Shown here piece by piece: positions 20,162-30,391 of a DNA stretch of 64,000 nt. The stretch is from Acinetobacter towneri DSM 14962 = CIP 107472. Lineage in GTDB: Bacteria > Pseudomonadota > Gammaproteobacteria > Pseudomonadales > Moraxellaceae. Each line of letters opens with the position of its first letter. Within the stretch, counting starts at the first letter, position 1. The stretch covers positions 435,393 through 499,392 of the forward strand of contig NZ_KB849689.1 in the NCBI RefSeq assembly GCF_000368785.1. Reading direction: 5' to 3'. Below the pieces are notes generated by a model that saw only the letters and a list, made by a program, of their open reading frames with translations, did no database searches and had not been told where the DNA came from. The translations under genes and the position numbers were made by a program.

Positions 20162-20193
20162 AAAAATAGAGTTCTCGAAAGAACTCTATTTTT
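20162..20193. terminator. terminator between thiolase and catD
   Basis: The stem AAAAATAGAGTTCT / AGAACTCTATTTTT has a CGAA loop and A- and T-rich flanks on both sides, so it can stop both the thiolase and the convergent ben-cat transcripts. Confidence 0.9.
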
Positions 20194-20228
20194 TTAACTT
20201 TTAACTTATTAACAATAACAATGAAGTT

Positions 20229-21008
20229 TTATGCTTGGATAAACTGCTTCACTGCTTGGTTAAATTCATTTGGCAATTCTACGTTAGAAATGTGCGATGC
20301 ATTGATTTCAAACAATTGGCTATTGGCAATACGTTCAACCATAAATTGACCATCGACAACTGTTGTCACAGGGTCTTGCTGACCTGCAACCACTAAAACA
20401 GGCACAGTGATGTCTTTAAGTTGTTCACGTACATCCGCTTTAGCCAAAGCTTCGCAACAGCTCGCATAACCTTCGGCGCTGCCAGCTGCCAAGTCGTTTT
20501 GAAGATTGTTGACCACTGTCGCGTTGCTTTGGATAAAGGGTTCAGTAAACCAGCGTGATGCTGCAGTCGAAGCAATCGGTTGTAAACCTTGTTCACGTAC
20601 CAATGCGGCACGGTCATTCCAAGCCTGTTCTTGACCAATTTTTGCCGCAGTATTACACACCACCACCTGATTAAAACGCTCTGGACGATGAATCGCTAAC
20701 CATTGACCTGTTAAACCACCCATGGAAATACCACAGAAAGCCGCTTTTTCAATATTCAAGTGGTCAAGTAGATTTACAACATCTTGCCCCAATTGATCAA
20801 TGCTATATGGGCCTTGTGGCGCAGATGAAGCACCATGACCACGGGTGTCATAACAAATCACAAAGAAATCTTGCTGGAAAAAATCAATCTGTGCTTGCCA
20901 CATTTTGAAGTTGGTTCCGAGCGAGTTTGAAAAAATCAGTGCAGGTTTTGCAGCATCACCAAAAGTTTGGTAATTGATTTGTGCATCATTTGATGTAAAT
21001 GTTGGCAT
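20229..21008 (-). CDS. catD: 3-oxoadipate enol-lactonase
   Basis: A 259-residue alpha/beta-hydrolase that opens beta-ketoadipate enol-lactone to beta-ketoadipate. The nucleophile elbow GISMGG gives the catalytic Ser; the Asp (GQQDPVT) and the His near the C-terminus (NASHISNVE) complete the triad. It is the last gene of the twelve-gene ben-cat series, which favours the name catD over its protocatechuate-pathway twin pcaD. AGGA lies upstream of the ATG. The terminator at 20162 ends the operon. Confidence 0.92.
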   Translation of the reverse strand: MPTFTSNDAQINYQTFGDAAKPALIFSNSLGTNFKMWQAQIDFFQQDFFVICYDTRGHGASSAPQGPYSIDQLGQDVVNLLDHLNIEKAAFCGISMGGLTGQWLAIHRPERFNQVVVCNTAAKIGQEQAWNDRAALVREQGLQPIASTAASRWFTEPFIQSNATVVNNLQNDLAAGSAEGYASCCEALAKADVREQLKDITVPVLVVAGQQDPVTTVVDGQFMVERIANSQLFEINASHISNVELPNEFNQAVKQFIQA

Positions 21009-21043
21009 TTTTTATATCCTAGGCTTTTTAATCCTCTCTCGAT

Positions 21044-21065
21044 CCCTCCTTTAAAAAAAGGAGGG
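21044..21065. repeat. intercistronic hairpin catF-catD
   Basis: CCCTCCTTT / AAAGGAGGG is a nine-base perfect inverted repeat with a four-base loop between two operon genes. It has no T-run on the transcribed side, so it more likely stabilises or processes the mRNA than terminates it. Confidence 0.6.
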
Positions 21066-21084
21066 AGGAAAGAGCATTCAGCGA

Positions 21085-22290
21085 TTAAACACGTTCAATG
21101 ATCAAAGCAATACCTTGACCGACACCAATACACATTGAACATAGACCGTATTTACCGCCTGTTTGTTCAAGTTGGTTCAGTGCAGTCGTCACCAGACGCG
21201 CACCTGATGCACCTAGTGGGTGACCTAGAGCAATTGCGCCACCATTTGGATTGACTTTTTCTGAACCATCTTCAATACCCAAATCACGGGTACAAGCCAA
21301 AGCTTGTGCTGCAAAGGCTTCGTTCAGTTCAATCACATCCATTTGCTCAAGGCTCAAACCTGTTTGTGCCAATAATTTTTTAATGGCAGGTGCAGGACCA
21401 AAACCCATAATGCGTGGTTCAACACCCACAACAGTCGAACCAATAATTTTGGCACGTGGTTTTAAACCGTGTTGTGCTACCGCTTCTTCAGATGCAATGA
21501 GTAGGGCAGCTGCACCATCGTTAATGCCTGACGCATTACCCGCAGTTACAGTACCTTCAGCTTTTACTACAGGCTTCAATTTTGCCAAAGCTTCTGCTGT
21601 GGTTGATGCACGCGGGTGCTCGTCTGTAGATACAACTACAGGTTCACCTTTACGTTGTGGAATTTCCACCGCAATAATTTCTTTATCAAAGAAACCACGT
21701 GCTTGTGCAGCTGCTGTACGTTGCTGGCTAGTTAAAGCAAACAAGTCTTGATCGGCACGGTTAATATTGAACTGTTCCGCTACGTTTTCAGCGGTTTGCG
21801 GCATAGTTTCTACGCCGTACATTTCTTTAAGTTTTGGGTTAATGAAACGCCAGCCCATAGTGGTGTCTTCAATTTTCTGACTACGACCATAAGCAGATTC
21901 TGATTTGCCCATTACAAATGGTGCGCGGCTCATTGATTCTACACCGCCTGCAATAATTAAGTTGGCTTCACCTGCTTTAATTGCACGTGCAGCCATTGCA
22001 ATAGCGTCAAGCGATGAGCCACATAAACGGTTCACAGTGGTTGCAGGCACTTGGTACGGTAAACCTGCTAAAAGTGCAGACATACGACCTACGTTACGGT
22101 TATCTTCACCAGCTTGGTTGGCACAGCCGTAAATCACGTCATCAACCAGTTCCCATTTAACTGATTGGTTGCGTTGCATAAGGGCTTTGATTGGGAGAGC
22201 GCCTAAGTCATCTGCACGTAAAGGTGCTAAACCACCTGCATAACGACCAAATGGGGTACGGATGGCATCAATGATATATGCGTTTTTCAT
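21085..22290 (-). CDS. catF: 3-oxoadipyl-CoA thiolase
   Basis: A 401-residue thiolase that splits beta-ketoadipyl-CoA to acetyl-CoA and succinyl-CoA, the last step of the pathway. It has the PcaF/CatF start AYIIDAIRTPFGRYAGGLA, the active-site Cys in NRLCGSSLDAIA, GIVPS-like NDGAAALLIAS, and GGAIALGHPLGASG near the end. Length equals the family norm (about 400). Its place after the catIJ transferase genes supports CatF. Confidence 0.95.
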   Translation of the reverse strand: MKNAYIIDAIRTPFGRYAGGLAPLRADDLGALPIKALMQRNQSVKWELVDDVIYGCANQAGEDNRNVGRMSALLAGLPYQVPATTVNRLCGSSLDAIAMAARAIKAGEANLIIAGGVESMSRAPFVMGKSESAYGRSQKIEDTTMGWRFINPKLKEMYGVETMPQTAENVAEQFNINRADQDLFALTSQQRTAAAQARGFFDKEIIAVEIPQRKGEPVVVSTDEHPRASTTAEALAKLKPVVKAEGTVTAGNASGINDGAAALLIASEEAVAQHGLKPRAKIIGSTVVGVEPRIMGFGPAPAIKKLLAQTGLSLEQMDVIELNEAFAAQALACTRDLGIEDGSEKVNPNGGAIALGHPLGASGARLVTTALNQLEQTGGKYGLCSMCIGVGQGIALIIERV

Positions 22291-22313
22291 GGAGTATTCT
22301 CTTCTTTATAAAG

Positions 22314-22412
22314 TTCCCTCTCCTTTGAAGGAGAGGGTTAGGGAGAGGATGTTTGGAAATTCCCTTCATCCTAACCTTCGCCCTGAGCCATATATGGCGC
22401 AAGAGAAGGAAC
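22314..22412. repeat. dispersed palindromic intergenic repeat
   Basis: The 176-base catJ-catF gap holds CCCTCTCCTTTGAAGGAGAGGG followed by TTAGGGAGAGGATG and then an inexact inverse copy, CATCCTAACCTTCGCCC. Repeats of this TTAGGGxGAGG type occur between genes in many proteobacteria. Inside an operon it would fold in the mRNA. It contains no ORF. Confidence 0.65.
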
Positions 22413-22466
22413 GTTCAATCTCTATTCAATGCGTCGTTTAAAATAGCGATGTCTGTCTATTTATAC

Positions 22467-23117
22467 TCATTGGGTCGCATCAATCAGTTTAGCGCCAGTT
22501 AAAGATTGCAGCTCTTCAAAGCTTAAGCCTTCAACTTTCTCAATCACTTTCATGCCTTCAGGAGTGACGTCAATCACGCACAAGTCTGTGTAAATGCGGT
22601 CTACACATTTTAAACCTGTTGCAGGATAAGTTAGTTCAGCCACAATTTTAGCTTCGCCTTTTTTGGTCACGTGGTCAGTCGTAATAAAGACTTTTTTTGC
22701 ACCAACTGCCAAGTCCATTGCACCGCCTACGGCAGGAATGGCATCTGGAGCGCCAGTGTGCCAGTTTGCTAAGTCGCCATTTTCAGCGACTTGGAATGCA
22801 CCTAGTACTGCGATGTCTAAGTGACCACCACGCATCATGGCAAATGAGTCACCATGATGGAAGAATGAACCGCCTGTGAGCATGGTGACGAACTCTTTAC
22901 CCGCGTTGATCAGTTCAGGGTCTTCTTCGCCTGCAGGTGGTGGTGGACCAAATGCCAATAAACCATTTTCAGAGTGTAAGAATACGTCTTTGTCTGAAGG
23001 CAGGTAGTTAGAAATTTTAGTTGGTAAGCCAATGCCAAGGTTGACATAAGCACCGTCTGGAATGTCTTGCGCCACACGTTCAGCAATTTGATCACGTGTT
23101 AATTTGGTATAGCTCAT
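22467..23117 (-). CDS. catJ: 3-oxoacid (3-oxoadipate) CoA-transferase subunit B
   Basis: A 216-residue beta subunit of the heterodimer that moves CoA from succinyl-CoA to beta-ketoadipate. The family motif GLGIPTxI (here NLGIGLPTKIS) and SENGLLAFGPPP, which carries the catalytic Glu (SENG), are present. The ATG at 23117 is preferred to a longer frame starting at 23180 because AAGGAG lies just upstream and because the longer version would overlap catI. The gap to catI is 22 bases. Confidence 0.93.
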   Translation of the reverse strand: MSYTKLTRDQIAERVAQDIPDGAYVNLGIGLPTKISNYLPSDKDVFLHSENGLLAFGPPPPAGEEDPELINAGKEFVTMLTGGSFFHHGDSFAMMRGGHLDIAVLGAFQVAENGDLANWHTGAPDAIPAVGGAMDLAVGAKKVFITTDHVTKKGEAKIVAELTYPATGLKCVDRIYTDLCVIDVTPEGMKVIEKVEGLSFEELQSLTGAKLIDATQ

Positions 23118-23139
23118 GATGTTCTCCTTCACGTGACAG

Positions 23140-23826
23140 TTATGCAGATTGTTCAGGTTGTTTTGCGCCAACGGCAACAACGTGCTGAACGAAAATACCC
23201 GGAGTGATGATGTGTTCAGGTTCTAACGCGCCTAACTCAACCACTTCAGAAACCTGTGCAATTGTCACATCGGCAGCCATCGCCATGATTGGGCCAAAGT
23301 TACGTGCAGATTTACGGTACACCAAGTTACCCCAACGGTCGCCTTGCTGTGCTTTAATTAAAGCAAAGTCTGCGCGGATTGGGTTTTCTAGTACGTAGTC
23401 TTTACCTTCATAATTTAAGGTTGGTTTGCCTTCTGCAAGTAAAGTACCAAAACCTGTAGGGGTATAGATTGGACCTAGACCCATACCTGCAGCCTGAATA
23501 CGGCATGCCAAGTTACCTTGCGGCACCAGTTCAAGCTCGATTTTGCCTGCGCGGTAAAGTTCATCAAATACCCAAGAGTCAGACTGACGTGGGAATGAAC
23601 AGATAATTTTACGTACCGCGCCAGCTTTTAGCAGTTTCGCTAAACCGTAGTCACCATTACCTGCGTTGTTGTTTACAATAATTAAATCTTTGATGCCAAG
23701 TTCAATCAAACCATCAATGAGTTCCGCTGGCTGACCTGCGGTACCAAAACCACCAATCATGATGGTTGAACCATCTTTAATTTGCGAAAGGACTTCTGTT
23801 AAAGAAGTTTGACTTTTATCAATCAT
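23140..23826 (-). CDS. catI: 3-oxoacid (3-oxoadipate) CoA-transferase subunit A
   Basis: A 228-residue alpha subunit partner of CatJ. The pattern IMIGGFGTAGQPAELIDGL, then VNNNAGNGDYGLAKLL and FPRQSDSWVFDELYRAGKIELELVPQGNLA are typical of the alpha subunit. AGGAC precedes the ATG. The pair sits between benE and catF as one transcription unit. PcaI is nearly identical in function; position decides the name. Confidence 0.93.
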   Translation of the reverse strand: MIDKSQTSLTEVLSQIKDGSTIMIGGFGTAGQPAELIDGLIELGIKDLIIVNNNAGNGDYGLAKLLKAGAVRKIICSFPRQSDSWVFDELYRAGKIELELVPQGNLACRIQAAGMGLGPIYTPTGFGTLLAEGKPTLNYEGKDYVLENPIRADFALIKAQQGDRWGNLVYRKSARNFGPIMAMAADVTIAQVSEVVELGALEPEHIITPGIFVQHVVAVGAKQPEQSA

Positions 23827-23853
23827 AATGTGTCCTAGACAATTGCCTGTCCA

Positions 23854-25074
23854 TTAACTTTTGGAACTTTGAGTTGAAGGTAGGGGTGCTGCTGAGTTGT
23901 CGCGTTTGGTTAATACCCAATGTGCGATCAAACCAATACAGATGCCCCAAAATACAGAACTTAGCCCTAAAAACTGCATGCCAGAGGCAGTTGCTAAAAA
24001 GGTGATGAGGGCTGCATCACGCTGTGATTCTTTACTCATTGCAACTGAAATATTGGTGGCAATTGCACCCAAAAGTGCAAGTCCAGCCAAAGCTGCAATC
24101 AGTTCTTTGGGCAATAGGCTAAATAGCATGACGATGCTACCCGCAAATAACCCACCTAAAATATAGAAAATACCGTTTGCAACACCTGCAATATATCGCT
24201 TTTCTTTCAGTTCGTGCGCATCTTTACCTAAGCATAATGCTGCAGTAATAGAGGCAAGTACAATGGTAATTCCTCCCACACACGCAACGGCAAGAGAAGC
24301 GATACTGGTCGCACTAATAATAGGCTTAGCAGGCATGTCATAACCGCTAATTTTAATAATTGCCATACCCGGTAAAAACTGCCCAGACAAGCTGACTAAA
24401 ATTAAAGGTAATGCCAAGTTTAAGGTTGAATTCCACGTCCATTCAGGTGCAATAAACTGTGGAATTGCCAAACTAAAATTGGTGGTGACAGGGTTAATTT
24501 TACCGAGCATTAAGCTGAGTATAATGCCTGCAGCAAGCACCCAAATCATGGCGTAACGTGGACTAAAACGCTTTGCCAATAAAAATACCGCTAGCATCCC
24601 AAATACAATGTATGGCAGGGTATCGGTTGCAGTAAATAAGCCTAAGCCAAATTGAACCAAAATACCTGCCATCATGCCTGCTGCGACTTCTTGCGGAATC
24701 CAAGACAGGAGTTTGTCAAAATAACCTGTGATTCCAATCAAAAAAATCACCACAGCAGAGGTGATGTAGGCTGCAACTGCTTCATTCAGGGTAATATCGG
24801 GAAACAGTGTGACCAGCAATGCGGTACCGGGTGCAGACCAAGCGGTGACCACAGGCACTTTGTATTTAATGGACAAAAAGATACCTGCGACAGCAGCACC
24901 AATAGAAATTCCCCAAATCCATGAAATCATCATGTCTGGGGAAACTTGGGCTTGCTGTGCCGCTTGGAAAAAGATGATCAATGGCCCTGAATAGGAGATC
25001 AGCACTGCTAAGAATCCTGCAACAGTGGCTGAAATTGACCAGTCATTTTTTAAAGTTTGGAACAGGTGACTCAT
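23854..25074 (-). CDS. benE: benzoate/H+ symporter BenE
   Basis: A 406-residue membrane protein with about 12 hydrophobic segments. It belongs to the BenE family of benzoate transporters, with SYSGPLIIFFQAAQQA near the start, AWSAPGTALL and GNxFxxGxxAG-like GIFYILGGLFAGS later. The ATG at 25074 has AAGGAGG ten bases upstream; a longer frame from 25098 lacks this. It gives a second benzoate uptake route besides BenK. Confidence 0.93.
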   Translation of the reverse strand: MSHLFQTLKNDWSISATVAGFLAVLISYSGPLIIFFQAAQQAQVSPDMMISWIWGISIGAAVAGIFLSIKYKVPVVTAWSAPGTALLVTLFPDITLNEAVAAYITSAVVIFLIGITGYFDKLLSWIPQEVAAGMMAGILVQFGLGLFTATDTLPYIVFGMLAVFLLAKRFSPRYAMIWVLAAGIILSLMLGKINPVTTNFSLAIPQFIAPEWTWNSTLNLALPLILVSLSGQFLPGMAIIKISGYDMPAKPIISATSIASLAVACVGGITIVLASITAALCLGKDAHELKEKRYIAGVANGIFYILGGLFAGSIVMLFSLLPKELIAALAGLALLGAIATNISVAMSKESQRDAALITFLATASGMQFLGLSSVFWGICIGLIAHWVLTKRDNSAAPLPSTQSSKS

Positions 25075-25133
25075 TGACGATTTGCCTCCTTGCGTCAAGC
25101 AATGATCCTGTTGAAGTTGGTCATGATCTTGGC

Positions 25134-25919
25134 TTAGCCCTGATCACCACCACCTACAGGTACAACGGTACCTGTCATGTACGATGACTCATCAGAAGCA
25201 AGGAACAGAATCGCATTCACTTGTTCCTGAATGGTGCCATAGCGACCCAAGAAGGTACGATCAATGGTTTGATCGACCACTTGTTGCATCCACTCTTTTT
25301 CAGATTCTGAAAGTGGGTTGGCATTACGTGGCACTTTACGTGGTGGCGCTTCTGTACCGCCAGTTGCAATAGCATTCACACGAATACCATCTTTGGCATG
25401 TTCAAAGGCGAGGGAAGCGGTTAAACCGTTTACACCACCTTTAGACGCCGAATATGGCACGCGGTTAATACCACGTGTTGCAATTGAAGATACGTTTACA
25501 ATGGTACCTTTCTGGTTTTTCACCATTTCAGGCAATACTGCGCGGCAGCACCACATAGTAGGGAACAATGAACGATTCACTTCTTTGATAATTTCTTCTT
25601 CAGAAAATTCTTCAAAAGGTTTCATCCAAATTGCACCGCCTACGTTGTTGATGAGCACATCAACACGACCATAGGTTTCAAGTGCTTTAGCAACCACAGA
25701 TTCTGCACCTGCAAAAGTTTCAAGGTTGGCTTTTACGGTTACTGCATCGCCACCGTGTTCTTCAATTTCGGCCAACACTTCTTCTACATAGGGAGAAAGG
25801 TCTGCCATAACCACTTGGGCACCTTCACTCGCCACTTGTAAAGCCACACCGCGACCAATGCCTTGAGCGGCACCAGTCACGATTACAACTTTGTTTTCAA
25901 ATCTTTTTGTGCGATTCAT
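25134..25919 (-). CDS. benD: cis-dihydrodiol benzoate dehydrogenase BenD
   Basis: A 261-residue short-chain dehydrogenase that oxidises and decarboxylates benzoate 1,2-cis-dihydrodiol to catechol with NAD+. It has the glycine motif TGAAQGIG, NNVGG, catalytic Ser in VNVSSIAT and the YSASKGG (Tyr-x-x-x-Lys) block. Its place after benC and length match the ADP1 enzyme. GGAG lies seven bases upstream of the ATG. Confidence 0.95.
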   Translation of the reverse strand: MNRTKRFENKVVIVTGAAQGIGRGVALQVASEGAQVVMADLSPYVEEVLAEIEEHGGDAVTVKANLETFAGAESVVAKALETYGRVDVLINNVGGAIWMKPFEEFSEEEIIKEVNRSLFPTMWCCRAVLPEMVKNQKGTIVNVSSIATRGINRVPYSASKGGVNGLTASLAFEHAKDGIRVNAIATGGTEAPPRKVPRNANPLSESEKEWMQQVVDQTIDRTFLGRYGTIQEQVNAILFLASDESSYMTGTVVPVGGGDQG

Positions 25920-25957
25920 TGTATTCTCCGACTATGTTTCTAGACTGTATAACAAAC

Positions 25958-27043
<1,086 letters not shown>

Positions 27044-27069
27044 TTACCTTGCTGTAAATGAATACAGTC

Positions 27070-27561
27070 TTAGAGGTGATAAATGTCGATTACTTGGTTG
27101 ATGTAATCGTTTTTCAGCACCACGTACTTGCTTAAAATTTGTGGTTTGTCGCCAGAAAAGTCGATTTCGTAGCGTGACATACCAAAGTAGCTGTAGTTGG
27201 TTTTGTAACGGAAACTCAAGGTGTTCCAGTTAAAACGTACAGTCACTTTATTGCCATCACGTTCAACAATTTCAATGTTGTTGATGTTGTGGCTCGTACG
27301 TGTGTCTGGCATGGTTGCAGACGAACGTTCAGTTTTGATACGGAACACACGGTCTTCCAAACCTTGACGGTCTGGGTAGTAAATCAAAGATATTTCAGAC
27401 TGTGGATCTGTGGTTAATTGGTCATCGTCATCCCAAGCTGGCATCCAGAAAGAAGCAGTAGGAGCGTAGCACTGTAACCACTCATCCCATTGCTCATCAT
27501 CTAAAAAGCGAGCTTCTTGATAAAGGAACTGCGCAACTTTTTCTAAAGTGATGTCGCTCAT
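27070..27561 (-). CDS. benB: benzoate 1,2-dioxygenase small subunit BenB
   Basis: A 163-residue beta subunit of the ring-hydroxylating dioxygenase, needed for the alpha3-beta3 assembly but without metal sites. It shows the family pattern [18 protein letters not shown] near the N-terminus, and the C-terminal [17 protein letters not shown]. Start and benA stop overlap by four bases (ATGA), which couples translation of the two subunits. Confidence 0.95.
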   Translation of the reverse strand: MSDITLEKVAQFLYQEARFLDDEQWDEWLQCYAPTASFWMPAWDDDDQLTTDPQSEISLIYYPDRQGLEDRVFRIKTERSSATMPDTRTSHNINNIEIVERDGNKVTVRFNWNTLSFRYKTNYSYFGMSRYEIDFSGDKPQILSKYVVLKNDYINQVIDIYHL

Positions 27562-28946
27562 GCGTTTTCTCCTTCAGTAGATGCCGCAATTTCTTTTTCA
27601 GTTGCGATGCCTTGTTTGATGAGTTCTAACCAGTGTTGGTGCTGAGCAAGGTATAAACCTTCGTCTTCAGTTTTAATACCTGAAAGTTTTGGTTTTAAAC
27701 CAATTTCGTTGGCTGCATCGTCTGGACCTTGGATCCAATGCTTAGAACCACGGCACATATCGTTCCACTCAAGTGCGATACCTGCGTAGCCAACTTGACA
27801 TGCACGGAATTCTTCAAGATCGTCTGGTGTAGCCATACCTGATGCGTTAAAGAAGTCTTCGTACTGACGAATACGGCGTGCGCGTGCTTCTGGCTCTTCA
27901 CCTACAGGTGCGATACAGTAAATTGTCACTTCAGTCTTATCGACAGAAAGAGGACGTAACACACGAATTTGTGAACCGAACTGATCCATGAAGTACACGT
28001 TTGGATAGATACACAAGTTACGTGAACGCTCGATCATCCATTTCGCCATTGCTTCACCGAATTGCTCGGTGTATTCATCTTTCTTGGCAAAGTTAGGACG
28101 GTCTTCTGGGTTAGCCCATTGAGTCCAAAGGAGCATGTGACCATTTTCAAAGCCGTAAGAACCACCGCCTTGTTTGCCCCATGAACCTGCGCTCATTGCA
28201 CGGATGTTATCGCCAGCTTCTTTTTCTTTACGTTGCTGAGTTGTTGCAGCGTAGTTCCAGTGTACTGCAGACACGTGGTAACCATCGGCACCGTTTTCAG
28301 CAGTTAACTTCCAGTTACCTTCATAGGTGTAAGTCGAAGAACCACGTAAAACTTCAAGACCTTGTTGAGATTGACCCACAATCATGTCAATGATTTTAGT
28401 CGCTTCGCCTAGGTATTCTTCTAAAGAAGGAACATCTGGGTTTAAGCTACCAAACAAGAAACCTTTATAGCTTTCAAAGCGGGCAACTTTTTTCAAGTCG
28501 TGTGAACCGTCTTTGTTAAAGCAATCTGAATAACCTGCATCTGCTGGGTCTTTTACTTTTAACAACTTACCAGAGTTGTTGAAAGTCCAACCGTGGAATG
28601 GGCAAGTATAAGTTGCTTTGTTACCACGCTTGTAACGACATAATTGTGCACCACGGTGTGAACACGAGTTGATCATGGCATTCAATTCGCCATTGCGGTT
28701 ACGCGCAATGATGACTGGCTGACGACCAATGTAAGTGGTGTAGTAGTCATTGTTGTTTGGAATTTGGCTTTCATGTGCCAAATAAACCCAGTTGCCTTCA
28801 AAAATGTATTTCATTTCTAGGTCAAACAGGGCTTGGTCTGTGAATACTGAACGGTGTAATTTAAATTCACCAGATTCAAAATCATCAACCAATAATTTGT
28901 CAATACGGTCTAAGTGGCTAGTATTGATAACAGGAATACGAGGCAT
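27558..28946 (-). CDS. benA: benzoate 1,2-dioxygenase large subunit BenA
   Basis: A 461-residue catalytic subunit that dihydroxylates benzoate to its 1,2-cis-dihydrodiol. The Rieske cluster motif is CSHRG (Cys95, His97) with CPFHGW (Cys115, His118). Mononuclear iron ligands are expected in the [14 protein letters not shown] segment (two His with an Asp further on). The ATG at 28946 has GGAGAAAGGAC upstream; the longer frame to 28967 is not needed. benB follows with a four-base overlap. Confidence 0.96.
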   Translation of the reverse strand: MPRIPVINTSHLDRIDKLLVDDFESGEFKLHRSVFTDQALFDLEMKYIFEGNWVYLAHESQIPNNNDYYTTYIGRQPVIIARNRNGELNAMINSCSHRGAQLCRYKRGNKATYTCPFHGWTFNNSGKLLKVKDPADAGYSDCFNKDGSHDLKKVARFESYKGFLFGSLNPDVPSLEEYLGEATKIIDMIVGQSQQGLEVLRGSSTYTYEGNWKLTAENGADGYHVSAVHWNYAATTQQRKEKEAGDNIRAMSAGSWGKQGGGSYGFENGHMLLWTQWANPEDRPNFAKKDEYTEQFGEAMAKWMIERSRNLCIYPNVYFMDQFGSQIRVLRPLSVDKTEVTIYCIAPVGEEPEARARRIRQYEDFFNASGMATPDDLEEFRACQVGYAGIALEWNDMCRGSKHWIQGPDDAANEIGLKPKLSGIKTEDEGLYLAQHQHWLELIKQGIATEKEIAASTEGENA

Positions 28947-28978
28947 GTCCTTTCTCCGACTTTCCAAGGAGGGCAGTC

Positions 28979-29008
28979 ATCGGGATGGGGCAACGACCAC
29001 ATCCCGAT
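28979..29008. repeat. hairpin between catA and benA
   Basis: ATCGGGATG / CATCCCGAT is a nine-base perfect inverted repeat with a 12-base loop in the 73-base gap between catA and benA. It lacks a T-run and may separate translation or stability of the cat and ben parts of the message. Confidence 0.55.
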
Positions 29009-29019
29009 TCCATTTCAAA

Positions 29020-29940
29020 TTATGCGCTTGCGCGGCGACGTTCAACTTCAGTAGAAGGAACGCCAGCTTGATCTTTCTGAAGAACAATGTTGAACTGGAT
29101 GTGTTTGAAAGGACCTTTCAGACCACGTTTTGCAATTTCAGCTTCATCAGTCACGTCAACCGCAGTTGCCACCAGACCTTCACGAGTCGCGAATGCAAAG
29201 TCATCCCACAGGTATTGGTCGCCTTCAATATTGAATTGAGTAGTCAGCTTGCGGTAACCCGGTGCAGATACGAAGTAATGTACGTGCGATGGACGGTTAC
29301 CGTGACGGCCTAGCTTGTCCAGTACAAACTGAGTTGTACCTTCTGGAGGGCAGCCATAACCCACTGGCATTGTCGTCAATGCAGTATATTGACCATCGGC
29401 AGCGGTAATGATGCTGCGACGCAGGTTAAAGTCAGACTGTGACTTGTCAAAGAATGAGTAGTTGCCCAGGCTGTTGGCATGCCAGATTTCAACTTTAGCA
29501 CCTTCAACACGGTTGCCGTCAGTATCAGTCACTGTACCTTCAATGATCAGCGTCGGGATTTTGCCTTCTTCAGAACCATCGTCCATACGCGCAAAGCTTA
29601 CTGTTTCAGGTGCGCCAGAGACATAAAGTGGACCTTCAATCGTACGTGGCGTACCGCCAGTAATGCCTGCTTTAGCATCCGCTTCATCAGCACGTAAGTC
29701 TAGGTAGTGTTCCAGACCCAAACCTGCAGCCAATAAACCTAATTCGTTCGCTTGACCGGCATCAGTAAAGTATTCCAGACCTTTCCACAGTTCTGACTGA
29801 GAAATATCAAGATCTTCGATCGCTTGGAAAAGGTCACCCAATAAACGCACAACAACTTGTTGTACACGTTCATCTACAGGGCCTGTCGCTGTATCAACGT
29901 TCATTTGCTTAACTAATGCATCAATTTCTTGGCGATTCAT
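29020..29940 (-). CDS. catA: catechol 1,2-dioxygenase
   Basis: A 306-residue intradiol dioxygenase that opens catechol to cis,cis-muconate with Fe(III). The four iron ligands are readable: Tyr161 (GNYSFFD), Tyr195 (GYGCPP), His219 and His221 (RPSHVHYF). The N-terminal helical linker domain precedes RTIEGPLYVSGAP. The second ATG (29940) sits at better spacing from AAGGAG than the first (29946). Visual reading suggests more CAG and CTG codons than its neighbours, and the N-terminal part looks closer to the Pseudomonas type than to my memory of ADP1 CatA, so transfer into this operon is possible. Confidence 0.95.
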   Translation of the reverse strand: MNRQEIDALVKQMNVDTATGPVDERVQQVVVRLLGDLFQAIEDLDISQSELWKGLEYFTDAGQANELGLLAAGLGLEHYLDLRADEADAKAGITGGTPRTIEGPLYVSGAPETVSFARMDDGSEEGKIPTLIIEGTVTDTDGNRVEGAKVEIWHANSLGNYSFFDKSQSDFNLRRSIITAADGQYTALTTMPVGYGCPPEGTTQFVLDKLGRHGNRPSHVHYFVSAPGYRKLTTQFNIEGDQYLWDDFAFATREGLVATAVDVTDEAEIAKRGLKGPFKHIQFNIVLQKDQAGVPSTEVERRRASA

Positions 29941-30087
29941 TTTCATTCTCCTTGGAGGTGTGCTTTGGTGGCGAATATCTCTGGACTAAAAACGAGATAA
30001 TTGGCTGCCACTTTCCTTGTTTACTTGGTTTGCTAAATGTTTACTTTGGTGCTGGAGTAAGGTGCTTACTCCAGTTTCCGAATTAAA

Positions 30088-30378
30088 TCAGGTGTCATCT
30101 TCACGAATTGATGAAGGGTGGCGGTTCAATGCCATCACTTCAATATTCATGTAAGGGTAGAGCGGAAGACCTTGCAGAATGTTGTGCAGTTCTTCGTTGC
30201 TCTCTACATTAAAAATACTGATGTTTGAATATTGGCCAGTAATACGCCAAATATGACGCCACTTGCCTTGACGCTGTAATTCCTGCGAATATGCTTTTTC
30301 AACGGCTTTAATTTCGTTAGCTGTTTCAGCTGGCATATCCAATGGAATGTTTACATCCATACGTACGTGGAAAAGCAT
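30088..30378 (-). CDS. catC: muconolactone delta-isomerase
   Basis: A 96-residue small cytoplasmic enzyme that moves the double bond of muconolactone to give beta-ketoadipate enol-lactone. It has the family start MLFHVRMDVNIPLDMP and the block WRHIWRITGQYSNISIF, then LPLYPYMNIEV and LNRHPSS. It lies 13 bases after catB, while a 147-base gap separates it from catA. Confidence 0.95.
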   Translation of the reverse strand: MLFHVRMDVNIPLDMPAETANEIKAVEKAYSQELQRQGKWRHIWRITGQYSNISIFNVESNEELHNILQGLPLYPYMNIEVMALNRHPSSIREDDT

Positions 30379-30391
30379 GGGTTTCTCCTAA

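Noticed and set aside
21251..21751. 166-codon plus-strand ORF opposite catF
   Set aside because: It is a shadow of the thiolase reading frame; its composition (many Ala, Ser, Thr) fits the reverse of a coding strand.
28792..29313. 173-codon plus-strand ORF across the benA/catA junction
   Set aside because: Both underlying genes are certain and the ORF has no family signal.
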